DNA of 64,000 nt from Laccaria trichodermophora (lineage: Eukaryota > Basidiomycota > Agaricomycetes > Agaricales > Hydnangiaceae), in the NCBI GenBank assembly GCA_018417955.1, contig JACTVC010000013.1, forward strand, positions 828,633 through 892,632, given 5' to 3'. Every line of letters starts with the position of its first letter. The first letter of the stretch is position 1. Below the pieces are notes generated by a model. That model was not told the origin of the DNA, searched no databases, and was given only the letters and a program-made list of their open reading frames with translations. Of the stretch, positions 34,961 to 47,100 are shown piece by piece. Both the position numbers and the translations under genes were made by a program.

Positions 34961-37326
34961 TCACTGAAACAATTGAGCGAAGCCTTTGAAAAATCCCTTG
35001 ACAAATAAATTATTTTTGCACCCTCTATGTAACTAGGACAGGTCTATTGAACAAGTTTTATTTTGACAATGCATTTACCAATTGTTCAAAGGGGCTCACA
35101 GAACAAAAACGATTGATGTACTTATTGTTGAAATTTCTCTGCAACTGCATTTCAAGGTGAAGCATTGCTTGAAATAAAAGTTTTGCCTAGTGCTGAAGAG
35201 AACAATTGAATTAGTCCTGAAATCTGTCCACTGTGCAGATTTTGATTCTTGACATCATTTGTCCTGTGGACACATCTAATGACACATCGAAAAAATAGCA
35301 ACATCTATCTTTTTACATTTGCTTGCCCTCTTTGACCAATAGGCAAATGAACTGTCAAAATTAAAACTGCCACAAAGGCCTGTCATAATCACATTCAAGG
35401 TTAAAAATAGATTCATTTGTCCAGGGATTTGTCAATGGCTCTGCTCAACTGCCTGATCATCCCCGTTTGACATGAGTGTTGCAAATCACTCTCTAGCTGG
35501 TACCTCAGAAAATATTGATGAACACATAAACAACTGTTAGAAGTTTTTTTTTTTCCTGAAAGAATTGGACCATATGAGAGGTGATATATAGAAAAAATGA
35601 GTACTTTCACAGCATGTTTGTGATCCATGAGAAAAATTTGTAGTATCTACTTTTGATATTACAAGAGTGCATAGTGTCAGCTTTTTGAGAGTGCAACTAG
35701 TTAAATGATCAGTTACTTTATAGGGAGGCATTACTTAATTGGGCTGTGGTGTATTCCTTCTAAAGTTCTGTCAGTTTCTAAGGTTACCACACTTGCAGGA
35801 ACTTGTGTATCTGTTGTTACTGCTGAAGGATGACATTTGAGCATGGGTGCCTGCAGTGTTTCATGTTTATATAGACTTCATCTGCAAAGGCGTTTCTTCC
35901 CAGTAGTGAGGCCCTTTCTCACGAGACTTGGAGAGGGCTGGCCAAACTCTGGAGACTCCTGTAGCAGCCTCGTTTCCCCATAGACCGTCCAAATCTCATG
36001 AGCTCTCTGGTGGTTCCCATAGATTTATACTGTTCAGTAGAAATCGACAACTACAGCGCAGGTCAGTAGCTGCTTACCTGTTCTAATTAATCAGAAATCT
36101 CACTGCCAACGATCTCACAAGTACGGTCATCGTCAACAATGACGGTGTCCATGTGCCGAAAGGGGACTATTTTGGCCAAACAGGCACATCATGTGGAAGA
36201 TATAAAACACCAATTGGTGCCATCTTTCCAACGTCTTCTGTCTCCCATCTCCCCTTTTTTGCACAGCTCCCCTGTTGTTCACAAATTGCTCCCTCCTTGA
36301 TACAGGTTTCCTCAATGTAAGCTATCTAGTACTAACAACTTTCCCCCTTTCATAGAATATTCTATCTTAGCCTGGTACAACTGGGTGGACATTGGTAGTG
36401 TGCATTTCATTTTCACGAAGTAAGTTCTCGACTACCTGTTACCATTATTGTTTGATACAAGGGTTCAGTACTAATTGCTTGTTCATACACATGATACTTC
36501 GGTCTATTAGTATTCTTGCTAGTTTCATGTATTGGTACTGGCTATGTACATACTATCAAATATTATTCACGATATTTGATCCAACTTTGATCTTCTGTTG
36601 AACTGATCTGAAATGTGAAGATTGTCTTCAGGCTCCCAATATTGGAAAAAAATTAAATGTTCTTGTTTGATCAAAATCTCGGAGATCTGACTATGGCATG
36701 CTACAGCTGCTATGGTGCTACAGCACTATGAGTCTCCCGTTGCTCAGGAGCACTGCTGAGGAACACACCTTCCTATGGTGCACTATGATAGAGGGGTACG
36801 TTGCTCCAGGCCTCCAAAGCTACCTGACGCTATGTAGACACCTGTAGTCAATAGTTGTTTTGCAGATGTTGTTTGTGAGAAACACTCATATCAGCAAAGC
36901 TGGGAGACTTTGAAGAGTTACTGGAACATTAATCACAATTTATATAAAGAATTGATGTTTACACTTTGTACCTGTAGGTGACAATGGAGAAAAGTTTGTA
37001 TATTACATACCAATCAGGTAGTTAGGTGGAATATAGTCATAATTGTACATGATCAGTAACTTCAAGATTGATAGGACTTGCTCTTCCCAGTGGGGTTACT
37101 TCAGACAATCTACATGTCCTACAGGTTCAACTGAATGATATGGTGGTAGAGATTTCATACCTGCATGTTAGGTTTTCTTGCTTGGCCTTTCATCATCAAT
37201 GTTATCCTCTGCTCTTTGTTTTCCCAAGGCTTTTGGAGGGGGTGTGATCATTGTGTGGCATGTGCATGCTTTATAACTTGATGAGCCTTCTGCAATTGCT
37301 TGGGGAAAAGTAGAGAATGGGATATC
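34961..37326. other. AT-rich, CpG-poor repeat DNA without a gene
   Basis: An imperfect inverted repeat joins about 34965-35020 with 35405-35470 (GAGCGAAGCCTTTG against GAGCAGAGCCATTG read on the other strand), a possible old MITE into whose left part the LTR element landed. From 35880 to 36330 the DNA is more CpG-containing and has a TATAAAAC box at about 36201. No coding region was recognised there or up to the NB-ARC gene. Confidence 0.35.
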
Positions 37327-40300
37327 TCAAGAGGTGCTGGAGGTAAGCAGAGTTTCAAACAGACTACAATATGTGGATCCAAGATTGTCCATGGCTGATA
37401 TTGTGGCTAGGTGTTCTTCACCAAGAATTTCATTTCTGGCATCCAGAACTTGGGTCTCCAGCTCCTCTGTTTCTATGTGTTTTCCCAGATGACTATATGT
37501 GGATGCTAGATTTGTCATAGCCAAGATTGTATCTGGGTGTTGTTCACCAAGAATTTTATTTCTGGCATGCAAAACTTGGATCTGCAGCTTCTCTGCTTTT
37601 GTGTATTTTTCCAGTTTATTGTATGTGCATGCAAGTGCTGCCTTAGCTGATATTGTGTCTGGGTGTTCTTCTCCAAGAAACTTGTTTCTGGAATGCAGCA
37701 CTTGGATCTCCAGCTTCTCTGCTTCTGTATATTTTCCCATTTTTCTGTATGTGGATGCAAGATTTCCTGTAGCTTCAATGGTATGTGGGTGTTCTTCTCC
37801 AAGAATTTTGATTCTGGAATGCAAGACTTGGGTCTCCAGCTTCTCTGCTTCTGTGTATCTTCCTAGCTTTCTGTATGTAAATGCAAGATTTGCTGTAGCT
37901 AAGATTGTATCTAGGTGTTCTTCTCCAAGAATTGTATTTCTGGCATGCAGAACTTGGATCTCCAGCTTCTCTGCTTCTGTGTACCTCCCCAGGTCTCTGT
38001 ATATACATGCAAGATTTGCTGTAGCTGTAATTGTATGTGGGTGTTGTTCTCCAAGAATTTCAATTCTGGAATGCAAAACTTGGATCTGGAGCTCCTCTGC
38101 TTTTGTGTATTTTCCCAGGGCACCATATGTAGATGCAAGATTTTCTGTAGTTCTGATTGTATCTGGGTGTTCTCCCCCAAAAAATTTATTTCTGGCATGC
38201 AGAACTTGTATCTCCAGCTTCTCTGCTTCTGTGTACCTCCCCAGCTTTTTGTATGTAGATGCAAGATTTCCTGTAGCTCTGATTGTATCTGGGTGTTCTC
38301 CCCCAAAAATTTTATTTCTGGCATGCAGAACTTGTATCTCCAGCTTCTCTGCTTCTGTGTACCTCCCCAGCTTTCTGTATGTAGATGCAAGATTTGCTGT
38401 AGCTCTGATTGTCTCTGGGTGTTCTTCTCCAAGAATTTTGTTTCTGGCATGCAGAACTTGAATCTCCAGCTCCTCTGCTTCTGTATATTTTCCTAGATCT
38501 CTGTATGTACATGCAAGATTTGCTGTAGCAATGATTGTGTCTGGGTGTTCTTCTCCATGAATTTTGTTTCTGGCATGCAGAACTTGGAGCTCCAGCCTCT
38601 CTGCTTCTGCATATTTTCCCAGCTCCCAGTATGTGTGTGCAAGATTTGCTGTAGCTCTGATTGTATGTGGGTGTTCTTCTCCAAGAATTTTGTTTTGGGC
38701 ATGCAGAACTTGGATGTCCAGCTTCTCTGCATCTGTATGTTTTCCCAGGTCACTGTATGTAGATGCAAGATTTCCTGTAGCTCTGATTGTATCTGGGTGT
38801 TCTTCTCCAAGAATTTTCTTTCTGGCATCCAGAACTTGAATCCTCAGCTTTTCTGCTTCTGTATATCTTCCCAGATCACTGCATGTTGATGCAAGATGTC
38901 CCATGGCTAAGATTGTATCTGGGTGTTCTCCTCCAATAATTTGCTTTCTTGTGCACAGAACTTGGATCTCCAGCATCTGTGCTTCACTTGAATATCCTTG
39001 TTCACGAAGTAACCAGCCAAACTTTCCATAAGCATCATCAAAGTAATTGTTCTTATACTGCATATTCTTTCTGACATGTGTCACCAAAGTTCTCCTAAAG
39101 CCATATGACTGACTTTTATCATTTTTTAGAGAAGCAGATAACATAGCAAATGCCAACAAAGAGCATTTTTGCTTTTCACTGACACTCATCCTATCCCCAC
39201 CCCATGCATTTACCAGTGGATGCATACTATGCACACTACCAGATGCATCTTTCTTGATTAAACAGAAAGACAGTAAGACTCGAACCCCCTCTTTAAAGTG
39301 TAGATTATCCCAAGTACCATCCTTATTGAGTGATAGCAGTTTGCGATCTAGAACAGAATGTGCCTGTGGTAAGTCAGGGTGAGACATTGTTTCATTTTCT
39401 TGAGTAGCAGCATAGGAAAAAATTTCTTCACTGATACTCTCATGATGAAAAAATGGAAACAATGCCAGTAGAAATAATGCACTGTCAGCTGCTCTGGCCT
39501 TGTGGAAATCATGAGATCCAGCCCTCTTTTGGATTTCCTCATATAATAGCTCCCAAGTTCCATAGACACTTTTGTTATATTTAGATGCTCCTGTGAACTC
39601 TGAATGTGATAACATTGTCTCTCGATGACAGAGATATTTATCAAGGTAGTCTCTCATGTTACAAGCTCCAGATTCAATGAATGCACCAGCCTGATCAACA
39701 GCAAGAGGTAAGCAACAAAGCTCTTTTACAATCTTAGAAGCTTCTGCTTTTAAATCTATGCTGGAAGAACTCAAACAGCTGGCTTTCAGAAGTAACAAAA
39801 TAGCTTCATTTTCATCCATCTCTGTCACCTCAAGAGAATTCTCTGGTGAGGTCAGACATCGCATACTAGAGTTGCGACTAGTTATTAGAATGTTTCCCCT
39901 TCGACCAGGTGGAAAATATCCTTCCAGTTCAGCAGGAGACAGGACATCAGCATTATCAAGGACCATCAGATAGTTCTCTTTCAAAGAGCTAATCCAGTGC
40001 AGTGCAGATTCAGGTGACCCATTTGGTGTCAAAGCCTTAGCTTCAGGAAGAAGACAAATGCCCTTAAGCCCCTGTAGAATGGTGCCAGCAGAAGATGCAT
40101 CAATCCAGAAAACAGTAGAAAATCTGGGGGTAGCAGCCTTCAGCAACAAAAATCAGGCATGTGTTGATGTGCTCACTGGTCAGACATTTCCTCAATGAAC
40201 TTCAAGCAAATTTGAGTCTTCCCGATACCGCCCATTCCATGCAGCACAAAATACTTCCTTTTCTGAACCCCATCGGTGGAATTATCGGAGAAATGTTCCC

Positions 40301-40544
40301 TGAGTTTTGCGATAATCTCCGTTCGACCTGTGAAACGAGTGCTCGGATTCGGCACAAGGGGAATTACCGCATCGGATATCGCCTTATCGTTGGAGGTGTT
40401 ATTATTGATGGTCATCTGCAAGAAATCCAGGCCATCAGCTTGCTCATCCGAGAACCCGACAGTTTCACGCACGGTGCTGGCTGCGTAGATTGTGCCGCTC
40501 ACGACAACGTCACAAGCGCCCGGAAAAATATTCGTTTCGCTCAT
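37327..40544 (-). CDS. NB-ARC/TPR (STAND, NLR-like) protein 1
   Basis: Likely intracellular sensor NTPase; fungal members are linked to self/non-self recognition and host-microbe responses. Exon 1 40177-40544, intron 40124-40176, exon 2 37327-40123, 1054 aa. The N-terminus (MSETNIFPGACDVVVSG) is short and carries no effector domain. Motifs: P-loop GMGGIGKT (residues 103-110), Walker B NYLMVLDNAD (about 173-182), sensor-like NILITSRN, and the GLPL-like LCCLPLAVDQAGAF. Thirteen TPR units of 42 aa follow, consensus LGKYTEAEKLEIQVLHARNK, of kinesin-light-chain type, plus a partial one. Units are very alike (126-bp DNA period). The acceptor chosen (CCCCCAG) is the only one in frame, and the same junction works in NLR 2. 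The coding DNA is strikingly CpG-poor, unlike the neighbouring housekeeping genes, yet fully open. Confidence 0.88.
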
Positions 40545-40844
40545 ACTGAGGTGGAGAAAACACTGGTAGATGGAAGGAATCTGACGTGGGCGAAGGAAAG
40601 AAACGAGTACCTGACACCCCCAATCCTACCATGTGTTGGACAGCACTTGACAAACAAACACCTTTCAATCTATGACGTTTTCGTTATCCAGGCAGTTCCT
40701 CCGTCTCCAACCTTTTACCAAATGTTCCTTCCCAAAAATTGGGAATTTGAATGAATCTAGCTGTGCCATCGCCTTCTTTCCCTGTAATACTTGAGGCCAC
40801 AGCAGATTTCTAGAACTGGAGAAGGCAGTGGCCTGTCCGATTAC

Positions 40845-42705
40845 TACTCGTCTCCAACTGTCACTTCTCCGAGCTTTGGAAATTCGACTTTCTCTATCTG
40901 CTTGCCACTTGGCCGCCGTACTTATCGTATTTGACGGCGCTCGCAGACTTGCCGATGATGGACGACAACTCTTCGCTTCTCGACAAGATCGATTCCGCGA
41001 TGCCAGCGACATTTACATCGGGAGTTATCATGGTTTTAGAGCGTGTTTACTTTTGGGCGAGCGACGGCGCTCAAGTAAGTCTTTTCTTAGAGTTTCCAAC
41101 CGTCTAAACTGACTAATGTTTAGGGAGCACTGGGAAACTTCGTCTGCCCATCAAGTCATTTCATAGTCCCTGAAATTTTGCAGCTTGTTCGCCAATCTAT
41201 TCCGAAGAAAGAAGTCTAACTTCCAACCAATCAACCACACGGCAACGCATGGAGGGTTTGGGGTTCTCTTTGAGTTATAGGTACGCATTTTAATCTTATT
41301 TCTTGGGACTTTGCCTGAACTATGACATATACAAAAGGCAATCTTCACATCACTACCCTTGGTCACGATTATGCGAGCTATGAACATAACCGTGCATCCT
41401 TTCCGCTTCCCCAACATCCAGGCTTACATCGCCGCTAGAGATGACCGTCTCGCACGTCATCACAGAGTTCTCATTCGGGCCCATTCCCCCGACACTACCC
41501 TACCATTGGACAACTCTTTCGAAATACACACGAATGTAGGTATATCTTCTCTTTTACAACGCTCTCCTAACCCCCCTCCCAAAATAGGCTTCGTGGCCTA
41601 TCAATATTTCCCGATAACCTATATCGCCCCTCGTTCCGCGCCCCTCCAAACGCACTAGTCCCGCATAATGCAGCATAAACAAGGCACCCCACGTCTTCTT
41701 CAAATTCAATCTAGGGGAGCGAACTCCGGGCTTCGACCCACCACTGGCATGATTCCTCAGGGGAGTAGCCTGGTTTTGGAAGGAGGGCTACCATGATACC
41801 GAACGGGAGCACCGGGTTAGAGGAATGGGCAGAGATCACGATTCTCAACTTCGCGACACTGACTTTTTTCTGCCCTGCAAAGCTTGGGCTGGCTTTGCAG
41901 GCCGGCGATCACCTCAGGGTGTGCAGTCCCCTTTTGTGGGCTCGTCGAATTCGCACCCCGTTCTTCCATGCCCTATCATATATGGCTACCTTGGGCAGGA
42001 CGACCCCAATCCGAAGATGGACACACCTCATGAAACGCCCTGCAAATATACAAAGTATATGACTTTTCTCTACCGACGCTTTGCAGGACCGCTGCCCTTT
42101 TTGATAGAAGTAGGCAATGCCATCTTCCTCCAACCATTTGCTATAAGCCCAGTTCTCTGCCCTCTAATGACATGCCGATGAGCGAAGCGAATGGGATACG
42201 GCGAACATCAAACACTGCACCCCTTCTTTGTGTTTCTTGTAGGCATATCCACACCAGCAATGGCGGCAATCCCTGCAGCGAAACCATCAGCAATCTATGA
42301 CACGATGTGGGTTTGACCCAACAGATGTGGTCTGTCACCCGCCTCAAGTCCTTTCCTGTGCTTTCATCATTTACTCTTCTCGGCATGGAGACCCTCTGTC
42401 TGATGGGTTCTGTTTCACTCAACCCGTCAATGGCACCTGGTCATGGAGGAATTGGTTTTGGGTTCCCTTTGGCACCGGGGAATATACACGCTTCTGTGAG
42501 TTTGGGCTCAGCGTCTTGGTCGAAGTCGGGTGGTGCGAGTGCGATGAGTAGGGGACGGAATTCCATTACGAGGGCCTGACGCCTTTGTATACCCACTTTC
42601 TGTCTACTCCAAATTCTCCGATTAGTATGTATGGAAATGGGAGTGGAGATGTGAGCCTTGTGCCGCCGAGGCGACCGACGCCTGTTGGACCTAACGAGGA
42701 CGATT
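40845..42705 (+). pseudogene. ERV41 pseudogene copy 1
   Basis: Follows ERV41 from its 5' flank (GGAAATTCGACTTTCTC) through exon 1 (NSSLLDKIDSAMPAT-like) to the tail (GTCAATGGCACCTGGTCATGG near 42428, ending CCTAACGAGGACGATTGA). Most of exons 1-2 is deleted and frameshifts and stops occur throughout. The exon 3 donor reads GTAAGT. A foreign segment (about 42060-42330) interrupts exon 7 and is shared with copies 2 and 3. Confidence 0.88.
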
Positions 42706-42859
42706 GACGAGGATGGGGAAGAGGGGCTGATATGGGATACCATCCTGTACATATGGGGCTTTTTGTCGCTTTCAAGATTTTTATTGAAGAGGCTGGTACG
42801 CAATAACATTGAGATAACGTGTATGCAAACATACAACACTTGAACGAAGGAACGGAACG

Positions 42860-43035
42860 AAAACAAACGCTGAAAACACAGAAGACGAAACACAACCCAG
42901 CAACGAAATCCCCTCGCTCACCAACATCAAAATCAATCTTCAATCTCAATCATCCTTCTAACCAACAAATCCAACTTCCTCCTCCTCAACAATCCTTCCA
43001 GCCTACCATCCATCCTTCATCCCACCCACCACAAT
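42860..43035 (-). pseudogene. 3' fragment of the LRR-like gene of 57-58.7 kb
   Basis: CCTTCTAACCAACAAATCCAACTTCCTC and neighbours match the last exon and 3' flank of the minus-strand gene at 57041-58696. It lies downstream of ERV41 copy 1 exactly as the complete gene lies downstream of copy 3, so both were copied as one segment. Confidence 0.75.
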
Positions 43036-44122
43036 CACTGGGTTGCTAGTGTTTGGGCGGTCCTTGATCCCAGTGAAAGGCCTCAATAAGGCCTCAATGG
43101 TCGCTGGTCCTCAACGTTCAACGGTCCCAAATTCCAACCACGATTTTTGTTAGAAATTGGCCCTAACCCTAATCTTAGGTCAGGTCTTCTTTGAGTCTTT
43201 GAGTCTTTCCACAATGCACATTGATGACTTCCCATAGAGTCTAGGAACCTAGATTATCCTCTAAATGTTTGATGGGCGGGGTTCGAAAATATATTCAGCC
43301 AGCTTTCTAAACCATAAACCAAGCAATACAAATCCACACAATTTTTCTTCTGTGAAGCAGATCTCGTTCGGGATCTCCCCACTTGAGCTCATTCCTTGTC
43401 CACTGCACCTCCAGCTTTGATTGGCACAGAATCACACAAAGAGAAGTGGCCTCCAAGGCATAGACAATGGTTGTGTACAATCTGGTAGCCCAAATCTGTC
43501 GTTTGAAGGAGAGCGACGCGTGTCGACGCGCTGCAATCTTACAAAACTTTGTCCACAATGGATTTTTGAAGAAAATGACTTCATCATCATTAACTGTTTA
43601 TTCCTTACATATTATATCTCGAGGAAAATACATAAAATTAAGTGTATAGTCCTATAGAGGGCCTACTGCATATGTTGGTGTATCTTGATGTGTTACCTGA
43701 TACGGACGTGATGCTCAGGGATTGATCGTCGGACAATGAAAGAAGGGTTTATTCAAGTGATTTAGAACTAGAAGGGGGGGTCGGAGGCCTCGTCTAGATT
43801 TTTATCTAGAAGAGGGTGCTCGATGACAAGCGGAGTTGAATCCTGACAGATTGTGACCCATTTGGCAAGCGGCATGGCGGCACGTCAGTTTAGAGAAATA
43901 ATCTAGGTTTCTAAACCTTATGGGAAGTCATCCATTGACTACCTTTCTTTATCGTCAACCTTTTTAGAAAGAGTTCAAAAGCGGAAGCGCTCTCATGCTT
44001 TCATGCTTTCAAAAGCGCTGACAGCGGACTTGTAATTTCACTGACGAATGAGGCAGTCCGTTTGTCAACTTTATCGACTGGATATTCATCCTAGGATTGC
44101 CACCAAGTAACACAACATTCGC
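43036..44122. other. Intergenic, no supported gene
   Basis: Minus strand 43307-43558 is open (KRQIWATRLYTTIVYALEAT) without a known domain. The remainder is AT-rich; the last 200 bp are the presumed promoter of the kinase-ankyrin gene. Confidence 0.35.
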
Positions 44123-47100
44123 ATGGACAACACCCAAAGCTCCATCTGTTCTGCTGCCTCTGCATTTCGCGCTACCCGGACTATTCGCAACGCCTCCGAG
44201 AGTCCATCACAGACGCCCACACTCCTCCAGGCCCGTAAAGATCCCGCCTTTCATGACTTCATCCTTCTCGCTGCCAAAATTCGTTCCACAGATCTTCACG
44301 AAGCAGGCCACCGCGCTAACATCATACTCCAAGGCGGTTCTTTTCTTGCAGGCCAAGGCAGTTCCTTCACTGTCTACAGCTTGCCGACGAGCAACGCCTG
44401 CAATGGCTACCACCCTCGCTATGTGGCGATCAAATCCCCTCGAGCTGCCCTTCATGTCGATAAGAATAGTCAAAGTTTCCGACGCCAGCTTCGTGATGCG
44501 TATTTCGAGCTACAAGTCCTTTCCCACCCTCCTTTGAGGGCCCACAACAACATCGTAAAGTTGCTAGGAATTTCATGGGAGCCGAGTCCTGTCTCCCTCT
44601 CAGGCTTCCAGGGCCCAGAGACATTCTGGCCTGTCCTCGTCATCGAGCATTCAGAATATGGTTCTATCCATGACGTTTTCGAGGACATTAAAGCGAGAAA
44701 TGCCACTTCACTGACTGTTGAAACAAAAGTCAATCTTTGTCTGGACGTTGCACGAGGTTTAGAGGCTCTGCACCATTGCGGCATTGTACACGGCGACGTC
44801 AAGTGCGAGAACATTCTCATATTCCGGCAGCCGCCCCGTACCACAGCTAAACTCGCCGACTTTGGCTGTGCTCTATCAGATGTCAAGAACAAGGCCGAGT
44901 TGAAGGGCCTTACAGAGCCGTGGGATGCACCAGAGGCGCGTAATACCCTGACAGGTCGTGGACTGATGGCAACCGACGTTTATAGTTTGGGGTTTACGTT
45001 GTGGAGAATTTTAGGAGACGGAAAGAACCCTTTCATATCGGCGGTTGTTCTAGATGCGATGAAGGGCCAGAGTGTCAAAGATTTCAAGAAGAGAGACGAG
45101 CTCTGGAAGCTAGCTTGTGCGGATATAGCGCAACGAGGAGATTTTAACGCATGGATGAACATCACAGGAGCGGCATCTAGTGGCTTGAAACAAATCGAAT
45201 CAGTGTTTGAGAAAACACTTCGATACGATCCTTTCCGTCGAAGCCTGAGTCACAGCGTGGAGCTGCTAACTCAAGCACAGAACCTGTGTGTGTAACTCTT
45301 CTTGGAGTTTATAGTCTGTCTAACCATTCCTGTCATAGCGTGTGCAAGGAAACAGAAGCGGAAACCATGACAAAAGAGGATCCTGACCTTACTGCGGATC
45401 CAAAAATTCCTGATTGTGTTCGTGATACGCTTCGTATTCTGTGAGTAACGTTTCAAACATTGATTCGAGGAATGAAAATTGATGCCGAGTTCAGTGAACA
45501 AAAAATATGCGACATGGAGGATCTTCCCGCAAAGTCTGAAGCGCTACAACACATTAAAGTCGAAACGCCAAACTTGAGCGTCGCGGACGATTACCTGCAT
45601 CTTTTCATCTCGCTCAAAAATCTCGATGTTCGATTACGGAGGACCTTGACACAGAGTTTGAAGTTGGTACAGGCCAATTCGCCAGAGGAGGAGAAAGATA
45701 TCGGCAGATTACTGTTCCTGTATTATCTGGAAGTGGACTTCCAGCCAGACGAAGCTCTCAGATGGCTTCTGGTTGCCGCCAAATCAGGGGACATCATAAC
45801 TCAAGCAATCGTGTATCGGATGTTCCACGTCCTCGACAAACCCATTCCAGCTGACGTGCCAATTCAGAAATGGCTTTGGAATGGTGCTATTTGCTGTTCT
45901 ACAATAGCGTTACAGGATCTGCGGTCTGAAAACCTGGAATGGTACAAGCAGGCGAAAAGTGCTGTAAAAGGCAAATATGGAGGTCTGGGGATCGACATTT
46001 ATCAAGAGTTTGAGGTGACGTTACGTCTCCTTGCCTTTTTCGCCAGGGACGACAGCGATGATAGCGATTCCGATGATGACTACCCCCTTGGTGTTGTTCG
46101 TGTAGTTCAAGACAAGTCTCCTGGGTGGCCGGGCGAAGTCATAAGAGGCATCGGCCATGGTCGCTGTGACAAGTTCAGTCCAGAAAGGGGTGACTTCTGG
46201 GAACCGACGTGGACGGGACAACCCCACCAGACAAAGAGTGGCGCCATTTTATACGGGTCCAATCCGGAGCAAGCCTTTTTCATGACCATGAGGATCAAGA
46301 AAGGCCAGATGTATAGCGTCAGCGGCTTTGGAGACACTATCATCCATTATGCTGCCAACCGAGGGTTTCTTCAGCTTATGCAGTTCGTCTGGGACAAGTA
46401 TAAACCAGATCTCAATGATAAGAATGTGTTTGGGGAGACGGCATTGCTGCAGGCCTGCCGTGCAGGCCATGCTAAGATCGTGTCATTTCTGCTGGACAAG
46501 GGAGCAGATGCGAGTGTTACTTCTGCACGTGGAGAGACACCGCTACACTGGATAGGAAACGTGGAACAAGAAGAGATGCCAGGACTAGTCTCTCGGCTGA
46601 TTGCTGGTGGTGCATCTCCTGGGACCCGAGCGTCATATCCGGATGAGCTTCAGCGGGCATGTGGCATCGAGCCTCAGGTATATTCCTCGAACCTTCTCTT
46701 TTTTTTGTTTATGTTGAAATTTCCTAGATCGGGGCTTCCGTTGAAAATGGTAACGCCTTTATGTGGTCTGTCGCGCGAGGCAACTCTGCTGTCGTCAAGG
46801 CCCTTCTTGGCGACAATTATGGCCACAAGCCTGACGAGTTCGATGCTATTTGGTCCGCTGTCAAGTTAGCCTCAGTCTACTATGAGGTAGATTGTCTGTC
46901 GATGCTAATCAGTCGTGCAAAACACTGTCAAAAGGGGGTCCTCAACCCAGAGTCAGTTTATAAATGTCTCCGTTCTGCTATGACCAATGATTACTGTCGA
47001 CGACTCCACCGCTTATTACGCCACGGTAAGGAGTGGATGAAGGCTTTCCGGCTGACTGTGGCATGTCTCGAGGAAGCGGGTGCAACTCCTCGACCTCAAG

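Noticed and set aside
37499..38461. Long plus-strand open frame (320 codons) antisense to the TPR array, and the similar one at 61393-62403
   Set aside because: The 126-bp unit is a multiple of three, so an open antisense frame in one unit repeats in all. The translation is a low-complexity echo (repeated SASVYFPRSLYV-type blocks) with no domain.
44123..46869. Separate genes for the kinase (44123-45295) and the ankyrin protein (45460 on)
   Set aside because: A linking exon and two introns with consensus borders and matching phases join them; no promoter-like gap or poly(A) signal separates them.
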